DNA of 64,000 bases, from NCBI GenBank assembly GCA_007693965.1, contig RECQ01000046.1, positions 62,001 to 126,000 on the forward strand, in the 5' to 3' direction. Source of the stretch: Phycisphaeraceae bacterium (GTDB lineage Bacteria; Planctomycetota; Phycisphaerae; Phycisphaerales; UBA1924). Of the stretch, positions 25,132 through 33,530 are shown piece by piece. The translations under genes were made by a program, and so were the position numbers. A model generated the notes under the pieces. It did no database searches. It was not told the origin of the DNA and saw nothing but the letters and a program-made list of their open reading frames with translations. The stretch's first letter is position 1, and every line of letters begins with the position of its first letter.

Positions 25132-26172
25132 GTGGTGGTGATAGTCGCTCTTCTCTCGGGCTGCGCCGGCGGTGGATCCGGCCGAGCGACAGTGTCTCCC
25201 GGGGACTTCGCATCGCAGCGGGAGTCGGCGGTTGAATCGACCGAGCCGTGGACGTTCGATGGTGCGCAGGGGCGCATCGTGCGCACACGCCACCACCGCA
25301 TCTTCACCACGGTGCGCCATCCCGTGATCAACGAGCGCCTGCCGGACTTTCTGGAAGACGCGATGGCCCACTACCGCACCGCCCTCGGCCCCCTGCCGGC
25401 GCCGCCGAACCGGCTCGACACCTACCTGATGGACACGCGGGCCCAGTGGAACTCGCTCACCCTGCGACTGCTGGGTGAGCAGGGGCGGGAATATCTGCGG
25501 ATCGGGCGCGGGGGGTTCGCGACGCGCGGCATCGCCGTCTTCTACGACATCGGCGTCTTTGACACACTCGCCATCGCCGGACACGAGGGATGGCATCAGT
25601 ACACGCAGCGCGCCTTCCGCAACCCGCTGCCGGTGTGGCTGGAAGAGGGCATCGCGACCTTCATGGAGGGGCACCGCTGGGACCGCGACCGGGCGATCTT
25701 CCTGCCGTGGTCGAACATCGAGCGCTTCGACCGGCTGCGCGACGCGATGAACGCTGATGAGCTGATTCCGCTGCCGGAGCTGCTGTCGATGACGCCTCGG
25801 GAGACGCTGGGGCGCGTCGACCAGCGCGGCCTGACGTACTACGCGCAGGTGTGGGCGCTGGTGCATTTCCTGAACGAGGGCGACAATGGCGCCTACAGCG
25901 ACTCGCTGCGGCTGTTGCTGTCGGACGCCGCCGCCGGGCGCATGGCGCGCAAGCTCGCGACGCATCTCGGGGGCGAGCGCGAGGCCCGGGCCATGATGAT
26001 GCGCCGGGCCGGAGATGCGGTTTTTCTCACCTATTTCAATGAAGATCTGGACGCGACGGATCGTGCCTACCGCGATTTCATCCGCCAGATCGTTCGCCCC
26101 GGCGGACGCGATGCAGTGGTCTCGGGCCGGTCGCCGGTCACTGGCACCGCAGGGACGGGAGGGTCGCGATGA
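25132..26172 (+). CDS. Putative HExxH metallopeptidase-like lipoprotein
   Basis: About 346 residues. The zinc-binding motif HEGWHQYTQ (HExxH) lies near residue 151, followed 20 residues later by PVWLEEGIATFMEGH, whose Glu is in the position of the third ligand of gluzincin (peptidase MA-like/DUF1570) proteins. The N-terminus is hydrophobic and ends in LLSGC, a lipobox. The start is odd: GTG at 25132 gives a signal with no positive charge, whereas the in-frame codon ATT at 25114 would give ISKKGAVVVIVALLSGC, a perfect lipoprotein signal. No in-frame ATG exists between the valS stop and here. The TGA overlaps the ATG of the next gene. Substrate unknown. Confidence 0.72.
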   Translation: MVVIVALLSGCAGGGSGRATVSPGDFASQRESAVESTEPWTFDGAQGRIVRTRHHRIFTTVRHPVINERLPDFLEDAMAHYRTALGPLPAPPNRLDTYLMDTRAQWNSLTLRLLGEQGREYLRIGRGGFATRGIAVFYDIGVFDTLAIAGHEGWHQYTQRAFRNPLPVWLEEGIATFMEGHRWDRDRAIFLPWSNIERFDRLRDAMNADELIPLPELLSMTPRETLGRVDQRGLTYYAQVWALVHFLNEGDNGAYSDSLRLLLSDAAAGRMARKLATHLGGEREARAMMMRRAGDAVFLTYFNEDLDATDRAYRDFIRQIVRPGGRDAVVSGRSPVTGTAGTGGSR

Positions 26173-26720
26173 GCGATGGCGCTGCAACCATTGAACTGCC
26201 CGCGCGTGTGCTCGGCCTGCTCTCCGATTCGCACGGCGACGCGGAGATGACGCGGAAGGCGGCGCGACTGCTGCTGGAGCACGGCGCCGAAACACTGTTG
26301 CATCTCGGCGATGTGTGCGCCGAGTCGGTGCTGGATGAGCTGGCGGGGCTCCGGGCGCCCGATGGGACACCGGTCGAATGCCGCGTGGTCTTCGGCAACA
26401 TGGATCATGATGAGCTGTCGATGTCGCGATACGCCGAAACGGTCGGCGTGAAGGTCGATCATCCGGTGGGGCGATACACCGTTGTGGGAAAAACTGCCGC
26501 GGCCCACCACGGCCACGATCCCCGGCACGAGCCCGCCGCGATGCGGGCGGGGTTGGACTACTTCTTCCATGGCCACACCCACAGAAAACGGGATGAGCAG
26601 GTCGGTGGAACCCGCTTCATCAACCCTGGCGCCCTGCACCGGGCCACGAACTACACCGTCGCCCTGCTGGATTGCGCCTCGGACGAGCTGACCTTTCTGG
26701 ATGTTCCCAGGGGCGCCTGA
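26169..26720 (+). CDS. YfcE/MJ0936-type metallophosphoesterase
   Basis: A 183-residue calcineurin-like phosphoesterase with every metal-binding block: LGLLSDSHGD near residue 15, LLHLGDV near residue 44, VFGNMD near residue 76, AHHGHD near residue 114 and FFHGHTHR near residue 135, then FINPGAL. This compact family hydrolyses phosphodiesters or phosphoesters with Mn or similar metals in the cytoplasm; the physiological substrate is not known. It begins at an ATGA overlap with the HExxH lipoprotein gene, so the two are probably translated together. Confidence 0.9.
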   Translation: MSDGAATIELPARVLGLLSDSHGDAEMTRKAARLLLEHGAETLLHLGDVCAESVLDELAGLRAPDGTPVECRVVFGNMDHDELSMSRYAETVGVKVDHPVGRYTVVGKTAAAHHGHDPRHEPAAMRAGLDYFFHGHTHRKRDEQVGGTRFINPGALHRATNYTVALLDCASDELTFLDVPRGA

Positions 26721-26778
26721 GCAGGGGTTTGCTCTATCATGTGGCGGCGGCCCGGGGGCTGCGGGAAACACTGGCGAC

Positions 26779-27303
26779 ATGACCGAAAACAACGCACAAC
26801 ATGCATCGCAGGAGCCGGAAGTGGTCGTGCGCCGCGCCAGGCCCGGCGATCAGGACGCCGTCACCTGCCTGTACGAAATGGCGCCGGCGAGTGAACGCTT
26901 CCACGACAATGGTGAAGACGTGCGCGACATCACCGGCGCATACCTGAGCGACGGTGACGACGGGTCCAGCTTCTGGGTCGCCGAGGCGGACGGCGACGGC
27001 GTGATCGGCATGGTCGGTGTCCGCCGCGAAGGCGCGAGCATGGCCAAGATGCGTCGCCTGCGCGTGCATCCGGACTGGCGCCAGCGCGGCATCGGCAAGC
27101 GGCTGGTGCGCGAGGCGCTCGGCTTCTGCCGCGACCGAGGCTATGTGAAAGTCGCGCTGCAGGCGGAAGTGGAGCAGGAGGCGGCAATCGCGCTCTTCAA
27201 GCGCTTCGGCTTCCAGCTCACCCGCACGAGGATGGTGGACGACATCGAGGTCATGGAGTTCTACATGGATCTCTACCGCGATCCAGACGACTCCGATGAC
27301 TGA
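26779..27303 (+). CDS. GNAT-family N-acetyltransferase
   Basis: A 174-residue protein with the GNAT fold. Motif A, with the acetyl-CoA pyrophosphate loop, reads MRRLRVHPDWRQRGIGKRLV near residues 92-112 (R-x2-G-x-G/K variant QRGIGKR). ALQAEVEQEAAIALFKRFGF near residue 140 is motif B. The substrate is not evident. The ATG at 26779 is the start of the conserved region. It lies 58 bases after the phosphoesterase and 42 before thpR, so an operon is likely. Confidence 0.88.
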   Translation: MTENNAQHASQEPEVVVRRARPGDQDAVTCLYEMAPASERFHDNGEDVRDITGAYLSDGDDGSSFWVAEADGDGVIGMVGVRREGASMAKMRRLRVHPDWRQRGIGKRLVREALGFCRDRGYVKVALQAEVEQEAAIALFKRFGFQLTRTRMVDDIEVMEFYMDLYRDPDDSDD

Positions 27304-27345
27304 CCCCGCCGGCACGGGAGGCGGGACGCACGAGCCGCTTCGATC

Positions 27346-27930
27346 ATGGGCGCGACCAGCCGGATCTTCATCGCCGCTCCTCTCGACGACGCCTGCCGGG
27401 CGGCGCTGGAGCGACTCGACCGCTGGCTCGACCACCTGCCAACCCATCGGAGCGTCCCCACCGCACAGCGGCATCTGACCGTGGCCTTCATCGGCGCCAT
27501 CTCCGAGGCGGAGACGCAAGCGGTCATCGAGGCTCTGGGCGAGCCCTGCCGATGGAGCTGGCCCGAAGAGGCGACCCTGACGCCACTGATGGCAATTCCC
27601 TCACTCCGACGCCCTCGCGTGCTGGCGGCGGGGCTGGACGACCCGGGGAACCTGTCGCGCCTCATGGAGGACACCGCCCGCGCTGTCGCCGAGGCCGCTC
27701 CGACCGAATCAATCCTGCGGGGGCTGGATCGACCCGCGCTGCCACATATCACTGTCGCGAGGGTCAGAGGCTCGCGCCCGCCCCGGCCGATCAGTCTTGA
27801 CACCGCGCCTCGGCCGGACGGCGTCCTGAAGCTGACATGTCTCAACGTGGTGCGCTCCACCCTGACGCCCCGGGGTCCTGACTACTGCACCCTCGCCAGC
27901 ATTCCCATCCAATGCAACCTGCAGCCCTGA
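27346..27930 (+). CDS. thpR: RNA 2',3'-cyclic phosphodiesterase (2H superfamily)
   Basis: A 194-residue LigT/ThpR-type protein. The two catalytic HxT motifs are RHLTVAFIG near residue 43 and PHITVARVR near residue 133, at the spacing expected for 2H phosphoesterases. The N-terminal RIFIAAPLDDACRAAL is typical of the family. These enzymes open 2',3'-cyclic phosphate ends of RNA. The family also shows tRNA-half ligase activity in vitro; the cellular role is unclear. The C-terminus is slightly longer than usual. Confidence 0.9.
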   Translation: MGATSRIFIAAPLDDACRAALERLDRWLDHLPTHRSVPTAQRHLTVAFIGAISEAETQAVIEALGEPCRWSWPEEATLTPLMAIPSLRRPRVLAAGLDDPGNLSRLMEDTARAVAEAAPTESILRGLDRPALPHITVARVRGSRPPRPISLDTAPRPDGVLKLTCLNVVRSTLTPRGPDYCTLASIPIQCNLQP

Positions 27931-28368
27931 ATCGCTTGAGACCAGAAGACCTATCGGACTGTCGGCCCCAAAGGGCGATTGCCGGGCGAACGAGTAGCGC
28001 CCCTGAGCTGCTGCCGGAATACTGACGTGTCGCGTAGGTCCTTGCAGGGCATGGATTTTCGGCTTGCTTTGACTTCGCACCCCCTGTACCGTGGGGGAGC
28101 GATTTGGCGGTCGCATCACAGACGGCAGGCAAGAATCAAGGCCGCAGTGTGGGGTTTCCTGAATCCAAAGCTGTGGCGCCTGCGTAGATGCAAGTGCAAA
28201 TCCTTAACCAAGGCTTCCCTCTTACTCAACGCCCCAGGTTTGCATTCATGCAGGCCTGGGGTTTTTTCGTGGACGCAAGGCCTTCATTTCATCGGATCAA
28301 GAAGGCTGAATACCTGAATTCCCGTGAGTAAATACCCCGAGGGACGCCGCTGATTTCCGGTGATCGAC
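27931..28368. other. Intergenic region with possible independent transcript
   Basis: This 438-base convergent gap has no convincing protein frame. Its terminator at 28232 lies 300 bases past the thpR stop. Between them are a CCCCC...GGGGG hairpin at about 28079-28096 and a weak promoter-like pair, TTGCTT (28064-28069) and TACCGT (28087-28092) 17 bases apart. A small RNA of about 165-200 bases ending at the terminator is possible, but no known RNA family (SRP, RNase P, tmRNA) was recognised. Confidence 0.3.
28232..28267 (+). terminator. Rho-independent terminator
   Basis: CCCCAGG / CCTGGGG outer arms and TGCAT / ATGCA inner arms close a tiny loop and are followed by six T. It ends either a long thpR transcript or a separate small RNA. 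Confidence 0.88.
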
Positions 28369-29649
28369 TCAGTTCGCCAGGGATTCATCCCGCCCCGGCG
28401 CCATGGCCTCTCTGAGCAGGCGTGATCGGCCGCGGCGACCCGAGAGCACCGCGCCACCGACCCCCAGCAGACACACCACGAAGACGAAACCCAGCGTCGC
28501 ATAGCTGACGTGCTCCACGCCGACGAGCCCGATCCCCACCAGCGCCCACGCGCCGAGACCGGTGAGGGGGCCGATGGCGTAGCCGGCGCCGATGACGGCC
28601 TCGTGCTTCCCCCCCGCTTCGACCTCCGCCGCCCCGACTTCCATGGCGTAATACAAGGCGCCGCAGTACACACCGCCCGCGCCGACGCCGAAGAGCACCA
28701 GCCCCGTGATCAGTGCCGGAACCGTCGGAGCGACGATGATGATCGCGGCGCCGCCGATCAGGGCGCCGCCGGTCCAGAAGGGCGTGCGCCAGCGTCCATG
28801 CCAGCCTTCCCAGTGCTGCATGAGCAGGAACATCAGGACGCGGCAGACCATCCAGATCGAGGCGAGGCGGGTAAACCAGTTCTCATGCACCTCGAGGGCC
28901 GCAAGCTGTGAGGGCAGAATGGGCGTGACGACGTAGAGCAGAATGAAACAGAGCACCAGCAGCCAGCGGAACGTGACCAGCAGGTCGTAGTAATTGGCCG
29001 GGTGAGGCTCGTGGATGTCTTCAAGGTGGCGGGCCGGCTCCCGCGGCGCCGCGATGGCGAGGGGAATGCATACCAGGTGAACCAGCCCGAGGGCCGCGAT
29101 GACGCCGAGCGGGTTGTCCTTCAGAAAAGGCGTCATTCCCCAATAGGCGACGGCGACGGCGGAGGCCCAGACCAGGTTGAAGGCGCCGATGGCGCGGCGA
29201 AGATCCTTGCCGCGTCGGCCGCCGGAGATATAGCTCTCGATGATGGGCCACAGACCGCCGGTGAGGGTCGCGTACAGGGCGCCGAAGAGCCAGATCGACC
29301 ACTCGCGCTCAACAAGCACCGGCAGAGCGCAGACCAGCCCCATCGCGACCATCAGCGCGACAAGCACCAGCCGCGAGGTGATGCGGCTGGAACGGGCCGC
29401 CAACCGACGCAGCGCCGGACCCACGGCGAGGGCGCCAACGATGTAAATCGCGCCCATCACAAAGGCCAGCGACAGGTTCTGGACCTCGGAGAAGTCGTAC
29501 CGCTTGTGGGTGACGAAGAAGACGCCGTTCATGACAGCGCCGGTGCCGAGGCTGTTCAGCCAGGTGAAGACCAGCACCGGACCGAGAGGCGAGCGCCCAG
29601 CCCGGCCCGTGTCTGAGAGGGAGGCGGGGTGTCGAGCGTCGGTGAACAT
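28369..29649 (-). CDS. MFS-type transporter
   Basis: A 426-residue protein with about 12 predicted hydrophobic helices in two halves. The loop between helices 2 and 3 is R/A-rich (GPALRRLAARSSRITSRLV), and a GLWPIIESYISGGRRGKDLR segment lies near helix 5, typical of sugar/permease-like MFS proteins of planctomycetes. The longest central loop (REPARHLEDIHEPHPANYYD) separates the halves. The transported compound cannot be inferred. The ATG at 29649 was preferred; an open extension to 29718 adds 23 polar residues. Confidence 0.85.
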   Translation of the reverse strand: MFTDARHPASLSDTGRAGRSPLGPVLVFTWLNSLGTGAVMNGVFFVTHKRYDFSEVQNLSLAFVMGAIYIVGALAVGPALRRLAARSSRITSRLVLVALMVAMGLVCALPVLVEREWSIWLFGALYATLTGGLWPIIESYISGGRRGKDLRRAIGAFNLVWASAVAVAYWGMTPFLKDNPLGVIAALGLVHLVCIPLAIAAPREPARHLEDIHEPHPANYYDLLVTFRWLLVLCFILLYVVTPILPSQLAALEVHENWFTRLASIWMVCRVLMFLLMQHWEGWHGRWRTPFWTGGALIGGAAIIIVAPTVPALITGLVLFGVGAGGVYCGALYYAMEVGAAEVEAGGKHEAVIGAGYAIGPLTGLGAWALVGIGLVGVEHVSYATLGFVFVVCLLGVGGAVLSGRRGRSRLLREAMAPGRDESLAN

Positions 29650-29776
29650 GGGGCGTATGAAGGGGCGCTGTGCGTGAAGCCGCGGGTCGTTGCCGGACGG
29701 CGGCGCGGATCGTAGCATGCACTGCAGTTGCCGCGGGCGAGGGCCCGGGCGCTGCGTATCCCAGTCCGCGTCACGA

Positions 29777-29850
29777 GCGCGCGTAGCTCAATTGGATAGA
29801 GCGTCGGCCTCCGGAGCCGAAGGTTGCTGGTTCGAGTCCAGCCGCGCGTA
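29777..29850 (+). tRNA. tRNA-Arg (anticodon CCG)
   Basis: The 74-base cloverleaf is intact: acceptor 29777-29783 with 29843-29849 (one G-T pair), D-arm GCTC/GAGC, anticodon stem TCGGC/GCCGA with loop CTCCGGA, and T-arm GCTGG-TTCGAGT-CCAGC. The anticodon CCG is at 29811-29813 and reads CGG Arg codons. The discriminator base is A, and CCA is not encoded. Confidence 0.96.
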
Positions 29851-29937
29851 TTTCTACTTCATCGACCCTCATCGACCTGTCGGTCTGGAGGTCAGTCGGT
29901 CGTCATTTGGGCGGGCGTTGTCGCGGGGCATGGCGGC

Positions 29938-29993
29938 GTCAGCGATCCGTAGGATCGTCGGGGTCGTCAGCGATCCGTAGGGTCGTCGGGGTC
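29938..29993. repeat. 28-bp direct repeat, two copies
   Basis: GTCAGCGATCCGTAGG followed by A or G and then TCGTCGGGGTC occurs at 29938-29965 and 29966-29993 with a single mismatch. The second copy covers the stop and last codons of mnhG; the first lies just past it, so it looks like a recent tandem duplication of the gene end. Confidence 0.9.
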
Positions 29994-30449
29994 ATGGTCT
30001 GGTGTTCTGGGTTCGTCGCCTGTCGCGGGTTCGGGGTTGGGTGTGGTGTGATCAGAGGCGCTCGCCTTCTGCGCGCCGGCGCCTCCCGCGCCTCGCATGA
30101 TCTGATCGTCTTCGCCGATGCCGCGGTCGGGGGAGTCCTTGAGTTCGTCGATGACGGTGCCGCTCCAGAGGGGCACGCCGATGTGGTAGGCGGCGCGGGC
30201 GATGATGTATGCCGCCACCGGCGCGGTGAGGAAGAGAAAGCCGATGACGAGCAGGGCGCGGGTGGAGTCTCCGAGGTCGGCGAAATAGATTGCGACGCCG
30301 AGGATGAGGCAGCCGACGCCGAGCGTTCCGGCCTTTGTCGCGGCCTGCATGCGCGTGAAGGAGTCTGGCATTCTCAGGATGCCGAGGCCGGCGAGCAGCG
30401 AGAAGAGGCCGCCGAGTATGAAGAAGGAGCCGGCAAGTATGTCTTTCAT
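29967..30449 (-). CDS. mnhG: Na+/H+ antiporter subunit G
   Basis: A 160-residue protein. Residues 1-100 contain the three helices of the MrpG/MnhG family (LAGSFFILGGLFSLLAGLGI, then RMPDSFTRMQAATKAGTLGV, then ALLVIGFLFLTAPVAAYIIA with the conserved RMPD and TAPVAA motifs). The last 55 residues are a hydrophilic, Asp/Pro-rich tail not found in short family members. It is the last gene of the mrp operon and overlaps mnhF by four bases. It is needed for assembly of the Mrp complex. Confidence 0.93.
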   Translation of the reverse strand: MKDILAGSFFILGGLFSLLAGLGILRMPDSFTRMQAATKAGTLGVGCLILGVAIYFADLGDSTRALLVIGFLFLTAPVAAYIIARAAYHIGVPLWSGTVIDELKDSPDRGIGEDDQIMRGAGGAGAQKASASDHTTPNPEPATGDEPRTPDHDPDDPTDR

Positions 30450-30730
30450 GGCGGGGCTCCCTTCTGGATGTAGAGCGCAAACGCGATGGTGCCGAGGAAC
30501 ATGATCAGCGCCAACACGATTGCGACGAGCAGAAGCACGGGCATCGATGTCTTCACGGAATAGATGGCGATCATGCCCACGGAGAGCGTCGCGATGAGGT
30601 CGAGCGCGACCACGCGATCGGCGAGCGAGGGGCCGAGATAGAGCCGAATCGCGGACATGGCGATGCCGAAGGCGAGCATGCCGATGATCGCGTCAAGCAG
30701 GACGACGGGCATGGTCAAGTCTGCGGTCAT
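30446..30730 (-). CDS. mnhF: Na+/H+ antiporter subunit F
   Basis: A 94-residue three-helix membrane protein with the MrpF signature RLYLGPSLADRVVALDLIAT near residues 29-48 and ending in LGTIAFALYIQKG. It is a structural subunit of the Mrp antiporter. It overlaps both neighbours by four bases (ATGA), a pattern that runs through most of this operon and indicates coupled translation. Confidence 0.94.
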   Translation of the reverse strand: MTADLTMPVVLLDAIIGMLAFGIAMSAIRLYLGPSLADRVVALDLIATLSVGMIAIYSVKTSMPVLLLVAIVLALIMFLGTIAFALYIQKGAPP

Positions 30731-31200
30731 CGGGTCAGCTCCAGCAGACGTCGTTCGAAGCTGCCCTTGATTTCACTTCGCAGCTTGTCGGGGTCGTCAA
30801 CGCGCATGAAGTGGACATACAGCGTTTTGCGATCCTGGGAGAGGAAGACGCTGAGTGTTCCGGGGGTGAGCGTGATCAGATTCGAGAGAACGACGAGCTC
30901 TGAATCGGTCAGGTCCTCGAGCGGGATGCCGATGACGCCGGGCTTCATTCTGTTGAGAGGAGAGATCGTGTAATACGCCATCCGCACGTTCGCAATCACG
31001 AGCTCCTTGATGAAGAAGAAGAGGAAAGTGACCAGGCGCCATGATTTGAGGAAATACGCGCGGCGGCCTTCAACGCTCGGCGCGAACCACAGCACGATGT
31101 AACCGATGATGAATCCGATCACGAAGTTCGTCGGCGTGAAGAGTTCAGTCGTCACCGCCCAGACGAAGGCGAGCAGGATGTTCCACATGAAGGCGCTCAT
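30727..31200 (-). CDS. mnhE: Na+/H+ antiporter subunit E
   Basis: A 157-residue protein with two N-terminal helices (MWNILLAFVWAVTTELFTPT and FVIGFIIGYIVLWFAPSV) and a cytoplasmic domain containing the MrpE marker SNLITLTPGTLSVFLSQDRK near residues 107-126, then LYVHFMRV. This matches the family in length and order. It lies between mnhD and mnhF with ATGA overlaps. Confidence 0.95.
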   Translation of the reverse strand: MSAFMWNILLAFVWAVTTELFTPTNFVIGFIIGYIVLWFAPSVEGRRAYFLKSWRLVTFLFFFIKELVIANVRMAYYTISPLNRMKPGVIGIPLEDLTDSELVVLSNLITLTPGTLSVFLSQDRKTLYVHFMRVDDPDKLRSEIKGSFERRLLELTR

Positions 31201-32771
31201 TTGACGCCTCCCCGCACCTGTTCGATGTACTCAGGCGGCAGCACGGCCTCGATGTAGGCCCGAGGATCGAGAATCTGGTCGGCCATATCGATAGAGAAAT
31301 TGTAGACGGGCTCAAAGAAGACTCCCAAGGCGACCGCCAACACCGCGAGAAAGATGATCGGCGCCATCATCAGGGCCATGCCGGGCTGGCGAACCGCGGC
31401 CTTCCCGGGCGACTCGCCGGCGGACTCATCGTCGGACTCGTCGGGGGCGGGCTTCCAGAATGCCTCCGCCCAGATCTTCGTCATCGAGAAGAGTGTAAGC
31501 AGGCCGACGCCGAGCGCGACCGCGACGATCACATACGCCTCGGCCTCGAGGCCGGCGCGCACGAGCATCAGCTTCCCGAAGAATCCTGAGAGCGGCGGCA
31601 CGCCCGCCAGCGCAAACGCCGAGATCAGAAACAGCAGCGAAAGCGCGGGGTTGGATGCGTAGAGCCCTCCAAGACGCGAGAGCTCGTAGGAGCCGCGCAG
31701 CTTGTTGGCGACGCCGCTGATGAGGAACAGATTCGACTTGGCGACAATGTTGTGGATGATGTAGAAGAACGCCCCTGCAATGGCCAGGCGCACGGCGGCT
31801 GGATTGCCCGAGACCATCAGGCCGAGCCCCATGATCATGTAGCCGATCTGGCTGATGATGTGGAAGGACAGGATGCGCCGGAACTCGTGCTGGGCCGCTG
31901 CGCCGAGCACGCCCGTCACCATCGTGAAACCGGCGACGACCAGAATCAGAGTATGGGTGTAGCTAATGTCCTGGTTGAAGATCAGCGTGAAGACGCGGAT
32001 CAGGGCGTACACGCCCACCTTGGTGAGCATGCCGGCGAAGATGGCTGAGACCGCCGCGGGCGGCGTGTGGTAGGAGGCCGGGAGCCAGAAGAAGAGGGGG
32101 AAAATCGCCGCCTTCACGCCGAAGGTGATGAACAGGATCATCGACAGTGTCGTGACGATGCCCTGCTCCTCAAAGGCGCTCAACTTGAGGGCGAGGTCGG
32201 CGAAGTTGAGGGTGCCCGCCACCCCGTAGACCACGCCGATGCCCGTGAGAAAAATCACCGATGAGGCGAGATTGAGGGTGACGTATTTGAGTGCGCCCTC
32301 GAGTTGGGCCCGCTCGCCGCCGAGCGCCAGCAGCACGAAGGATGAGATCAGCATCACCTCGAACCAGACGTAGAGGTTGAAGAGATCTCCTGTGAGAAAT
32401 GCGCCGTTGATGCCCATGAGCAAAACGTGCATCAGCGGGTAGTAAAAGAAGGATTCTCGAGCGCGATCGACGCTGCCGAAGGAATAGACGATGACGCAGA
32501 CGCCCATCACGGCTGTGGCGAGCACCAGCGCGACAGAAAGCAGATCTCCGACGAGTGTGATGCCGAACGGCGCCTGCCAGTTCGCGATCTGTAGGCTCTG
32601 GATTCCTTCCTCGCGCACCAGAACGAAGAGCCACACCGAGGCGATCACCAGCACAACGGAGCCGATGAGCCCGATGGCCCGCTGCAGCCTCCGCGAACGC
32701 CAGGCGAGAATGCCGACGCCGGCGGTCGCGAGCGGGATCAGCAGCGGCAGGATCAGGGCGAGTGAGCTCAT
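31197..32771 (-). CDS. mnhD: Na+/H+ antiporter subunit D, NuoN/NuoM-like
   Basis: A 524-residue polytopic protein homologous to proton-pumping subunits of complex I. The helix-5 Glu lies in [20 protein letters not shown] near residues 130-149. The Lys-containing channel segment [20 protein letters not shown] lies near residue 235, preceded by [14 protein letters not shown] hydrophilic insert near residue 450 ([20 protein letters not shown]) is unusual for MrpD. With MnhA it provides the ion-translocating core. Four-base overlaps connect it to mnhC and mnhE. Confidence 0.95.
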   Translation of the reverse strand: MSSLALILPLLIPLATAGVGILAWRSRRLQRAIGLIGSVVLVIASVWLFVLVREEGIQSLQIANWQAPFGITLVGDLLSVALVLATAVMGVCVIVYSFGSVDRARESFFYYPLMHVLLMGINGAFLTGDLFNLYVWFEVMLISSFVLLALGGERAQLEGALKYVTLNLASSVIFLTGIGVVYGVAGTLNFADLALKLSAFEEQGIVTTLSMILFITFGVKAAIFPLFFWLPASYHTPPAAVSAIFAGMLTKVGVYALIRVFTLIFNQDISYTHTLILVVAGFTMVTGVLGAAAQHEFRRILSFHIISQIGYMIMGLGLMVSGNPAAVRLAIAGAFFYIIHNIVAKSNLFLISGVANKLRGSYELSRLGGLYASNPALSLLFLISAFALAGVPPLSGFFGKLMLVRAGLEAEAYVIVAVALGVGLLTLFSMTKIWAEAFWKPAPDESDDESAGESPGKAAVRQPGMALMMAPIIFLAVLAVALGVFFEPVYNFSIDMADQILDPRAYIEAVLPPEYIEQVRGGVK

Positions 32772-33115
32772 GTGTCGGTCGCCCTCATAAGATCGATGTC
32801 GTCATTGCCGACCGCCTGCCACGTCCGCTTCACCAGCACCAGCGTGAAGGCGACGACGCCGAAGCTGATCACGATCGCGGTCAGGACCAGCGCCTGGGGA
32901 AGCGGGTCGGCCACCAGTTCGGGCGGGGCGTCGGCGCCGGTGGGCACAAGGGGTGGGGCGCCGCGGCGCAGCCCGCCAGCGACGAAGATGACGAGATTCG
33001 CAGCGTGGCCCAGCAGCGCCAGCCCGATCACCAGCTTGACGATGCTTCGGCGCATCATCATGTAGAGCCCGCATGCGAACAGAATCCCGATCACGATGGC
33101 AAGCAGTACTTCCAT
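32768..33115 (-). CDS. mnhC: Na+/H+ antiporter subunit C, NuoK-like
   Basis: A 115-residue three-helix protein of the NuoK/MrpC family. Helix 1 is [20 protein letters not shown], helix 2 is [20 protein letters not shown] with the H-x2-N-L motif of the family, and helix 3 is [20 protein letters not shown] with [14 protein letters not shown]. It starts directly after the mnhB stop with one base between. Confidence 0.95.
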   Translation of the reverse strand: MEVLLAIVIGILFACGLYMMMRRSIVKLVIGLALLGHAANLVIFVAGGLRRGAPPLVPTGADAPPELVADPLPQALVLTAIVISFGVVAFTLVLVKRTWQAVGNDDIDLMRATDT

Positions 33116-33116
33116 C

Positions 33117-33530
33117 TCACTCCTCCGCCACGGTGATGATCATCAGCAGGGCGACACCGATGACGGTGAGATAAACGCCGATGTCGAAGATGAGAGGCGT
33201 GCCGACCTTGATGTACCCGATCGATTCGTGCCCGAGATCCATCCAGTATGCCTGCATGTACGAATCGCCCCGCATGAGCGCGGGAATCCCGCTCACCAGC
33301 GCCGTGATGAGGCCGATCGCGATGAGCGCCCGCAGATCGATGCGCACCGCCTGCCGGGCCCTGGCCGGGCCGAAGGCGATGGCCTGCAGCGCGATCGCGG
33401 ACGCCGCCACCAGCCCGCCGACGAATCCGCCTCCCGGCTCGTTGTGGCCGCGCCACAGGAGGAAGAGCGAGAAGAGGAGCAGCAGAGGAAGCAGGTACCG
33501 CGTCGCGGTCTGGAGAATGATCGAGTTCAT
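33117..33530 (-). CDS. mnhB: Na+/H+ antiporter subunit B
   Basis: A 137-residue protein matching the MnhB domain family: [20 protein letters not shown] then [20 protein letters not shown] near residue 35 ([12 protein letters not shown] is diagnostic), four helices, and [20 protein letters not shown] near the C-terminus. Many mrp operons have MnhB as a separate gene; here it is separate, while the MbhD/MbhE-like parts are at the end of MnhA. Confidence 0.95.
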   Translation of the reverse strand: MNSIILQTATRYLLPLLLLFSLFLLWRGHNEPGGGFVGGLVAASAIALQAIAFGPARARQAVRIDLRALIAIGLITALVSGIPALMRGDSYMQAYWMDLGHESIGYIKVGTPLIFDIGVYLTVIGVALLMIITVAEE

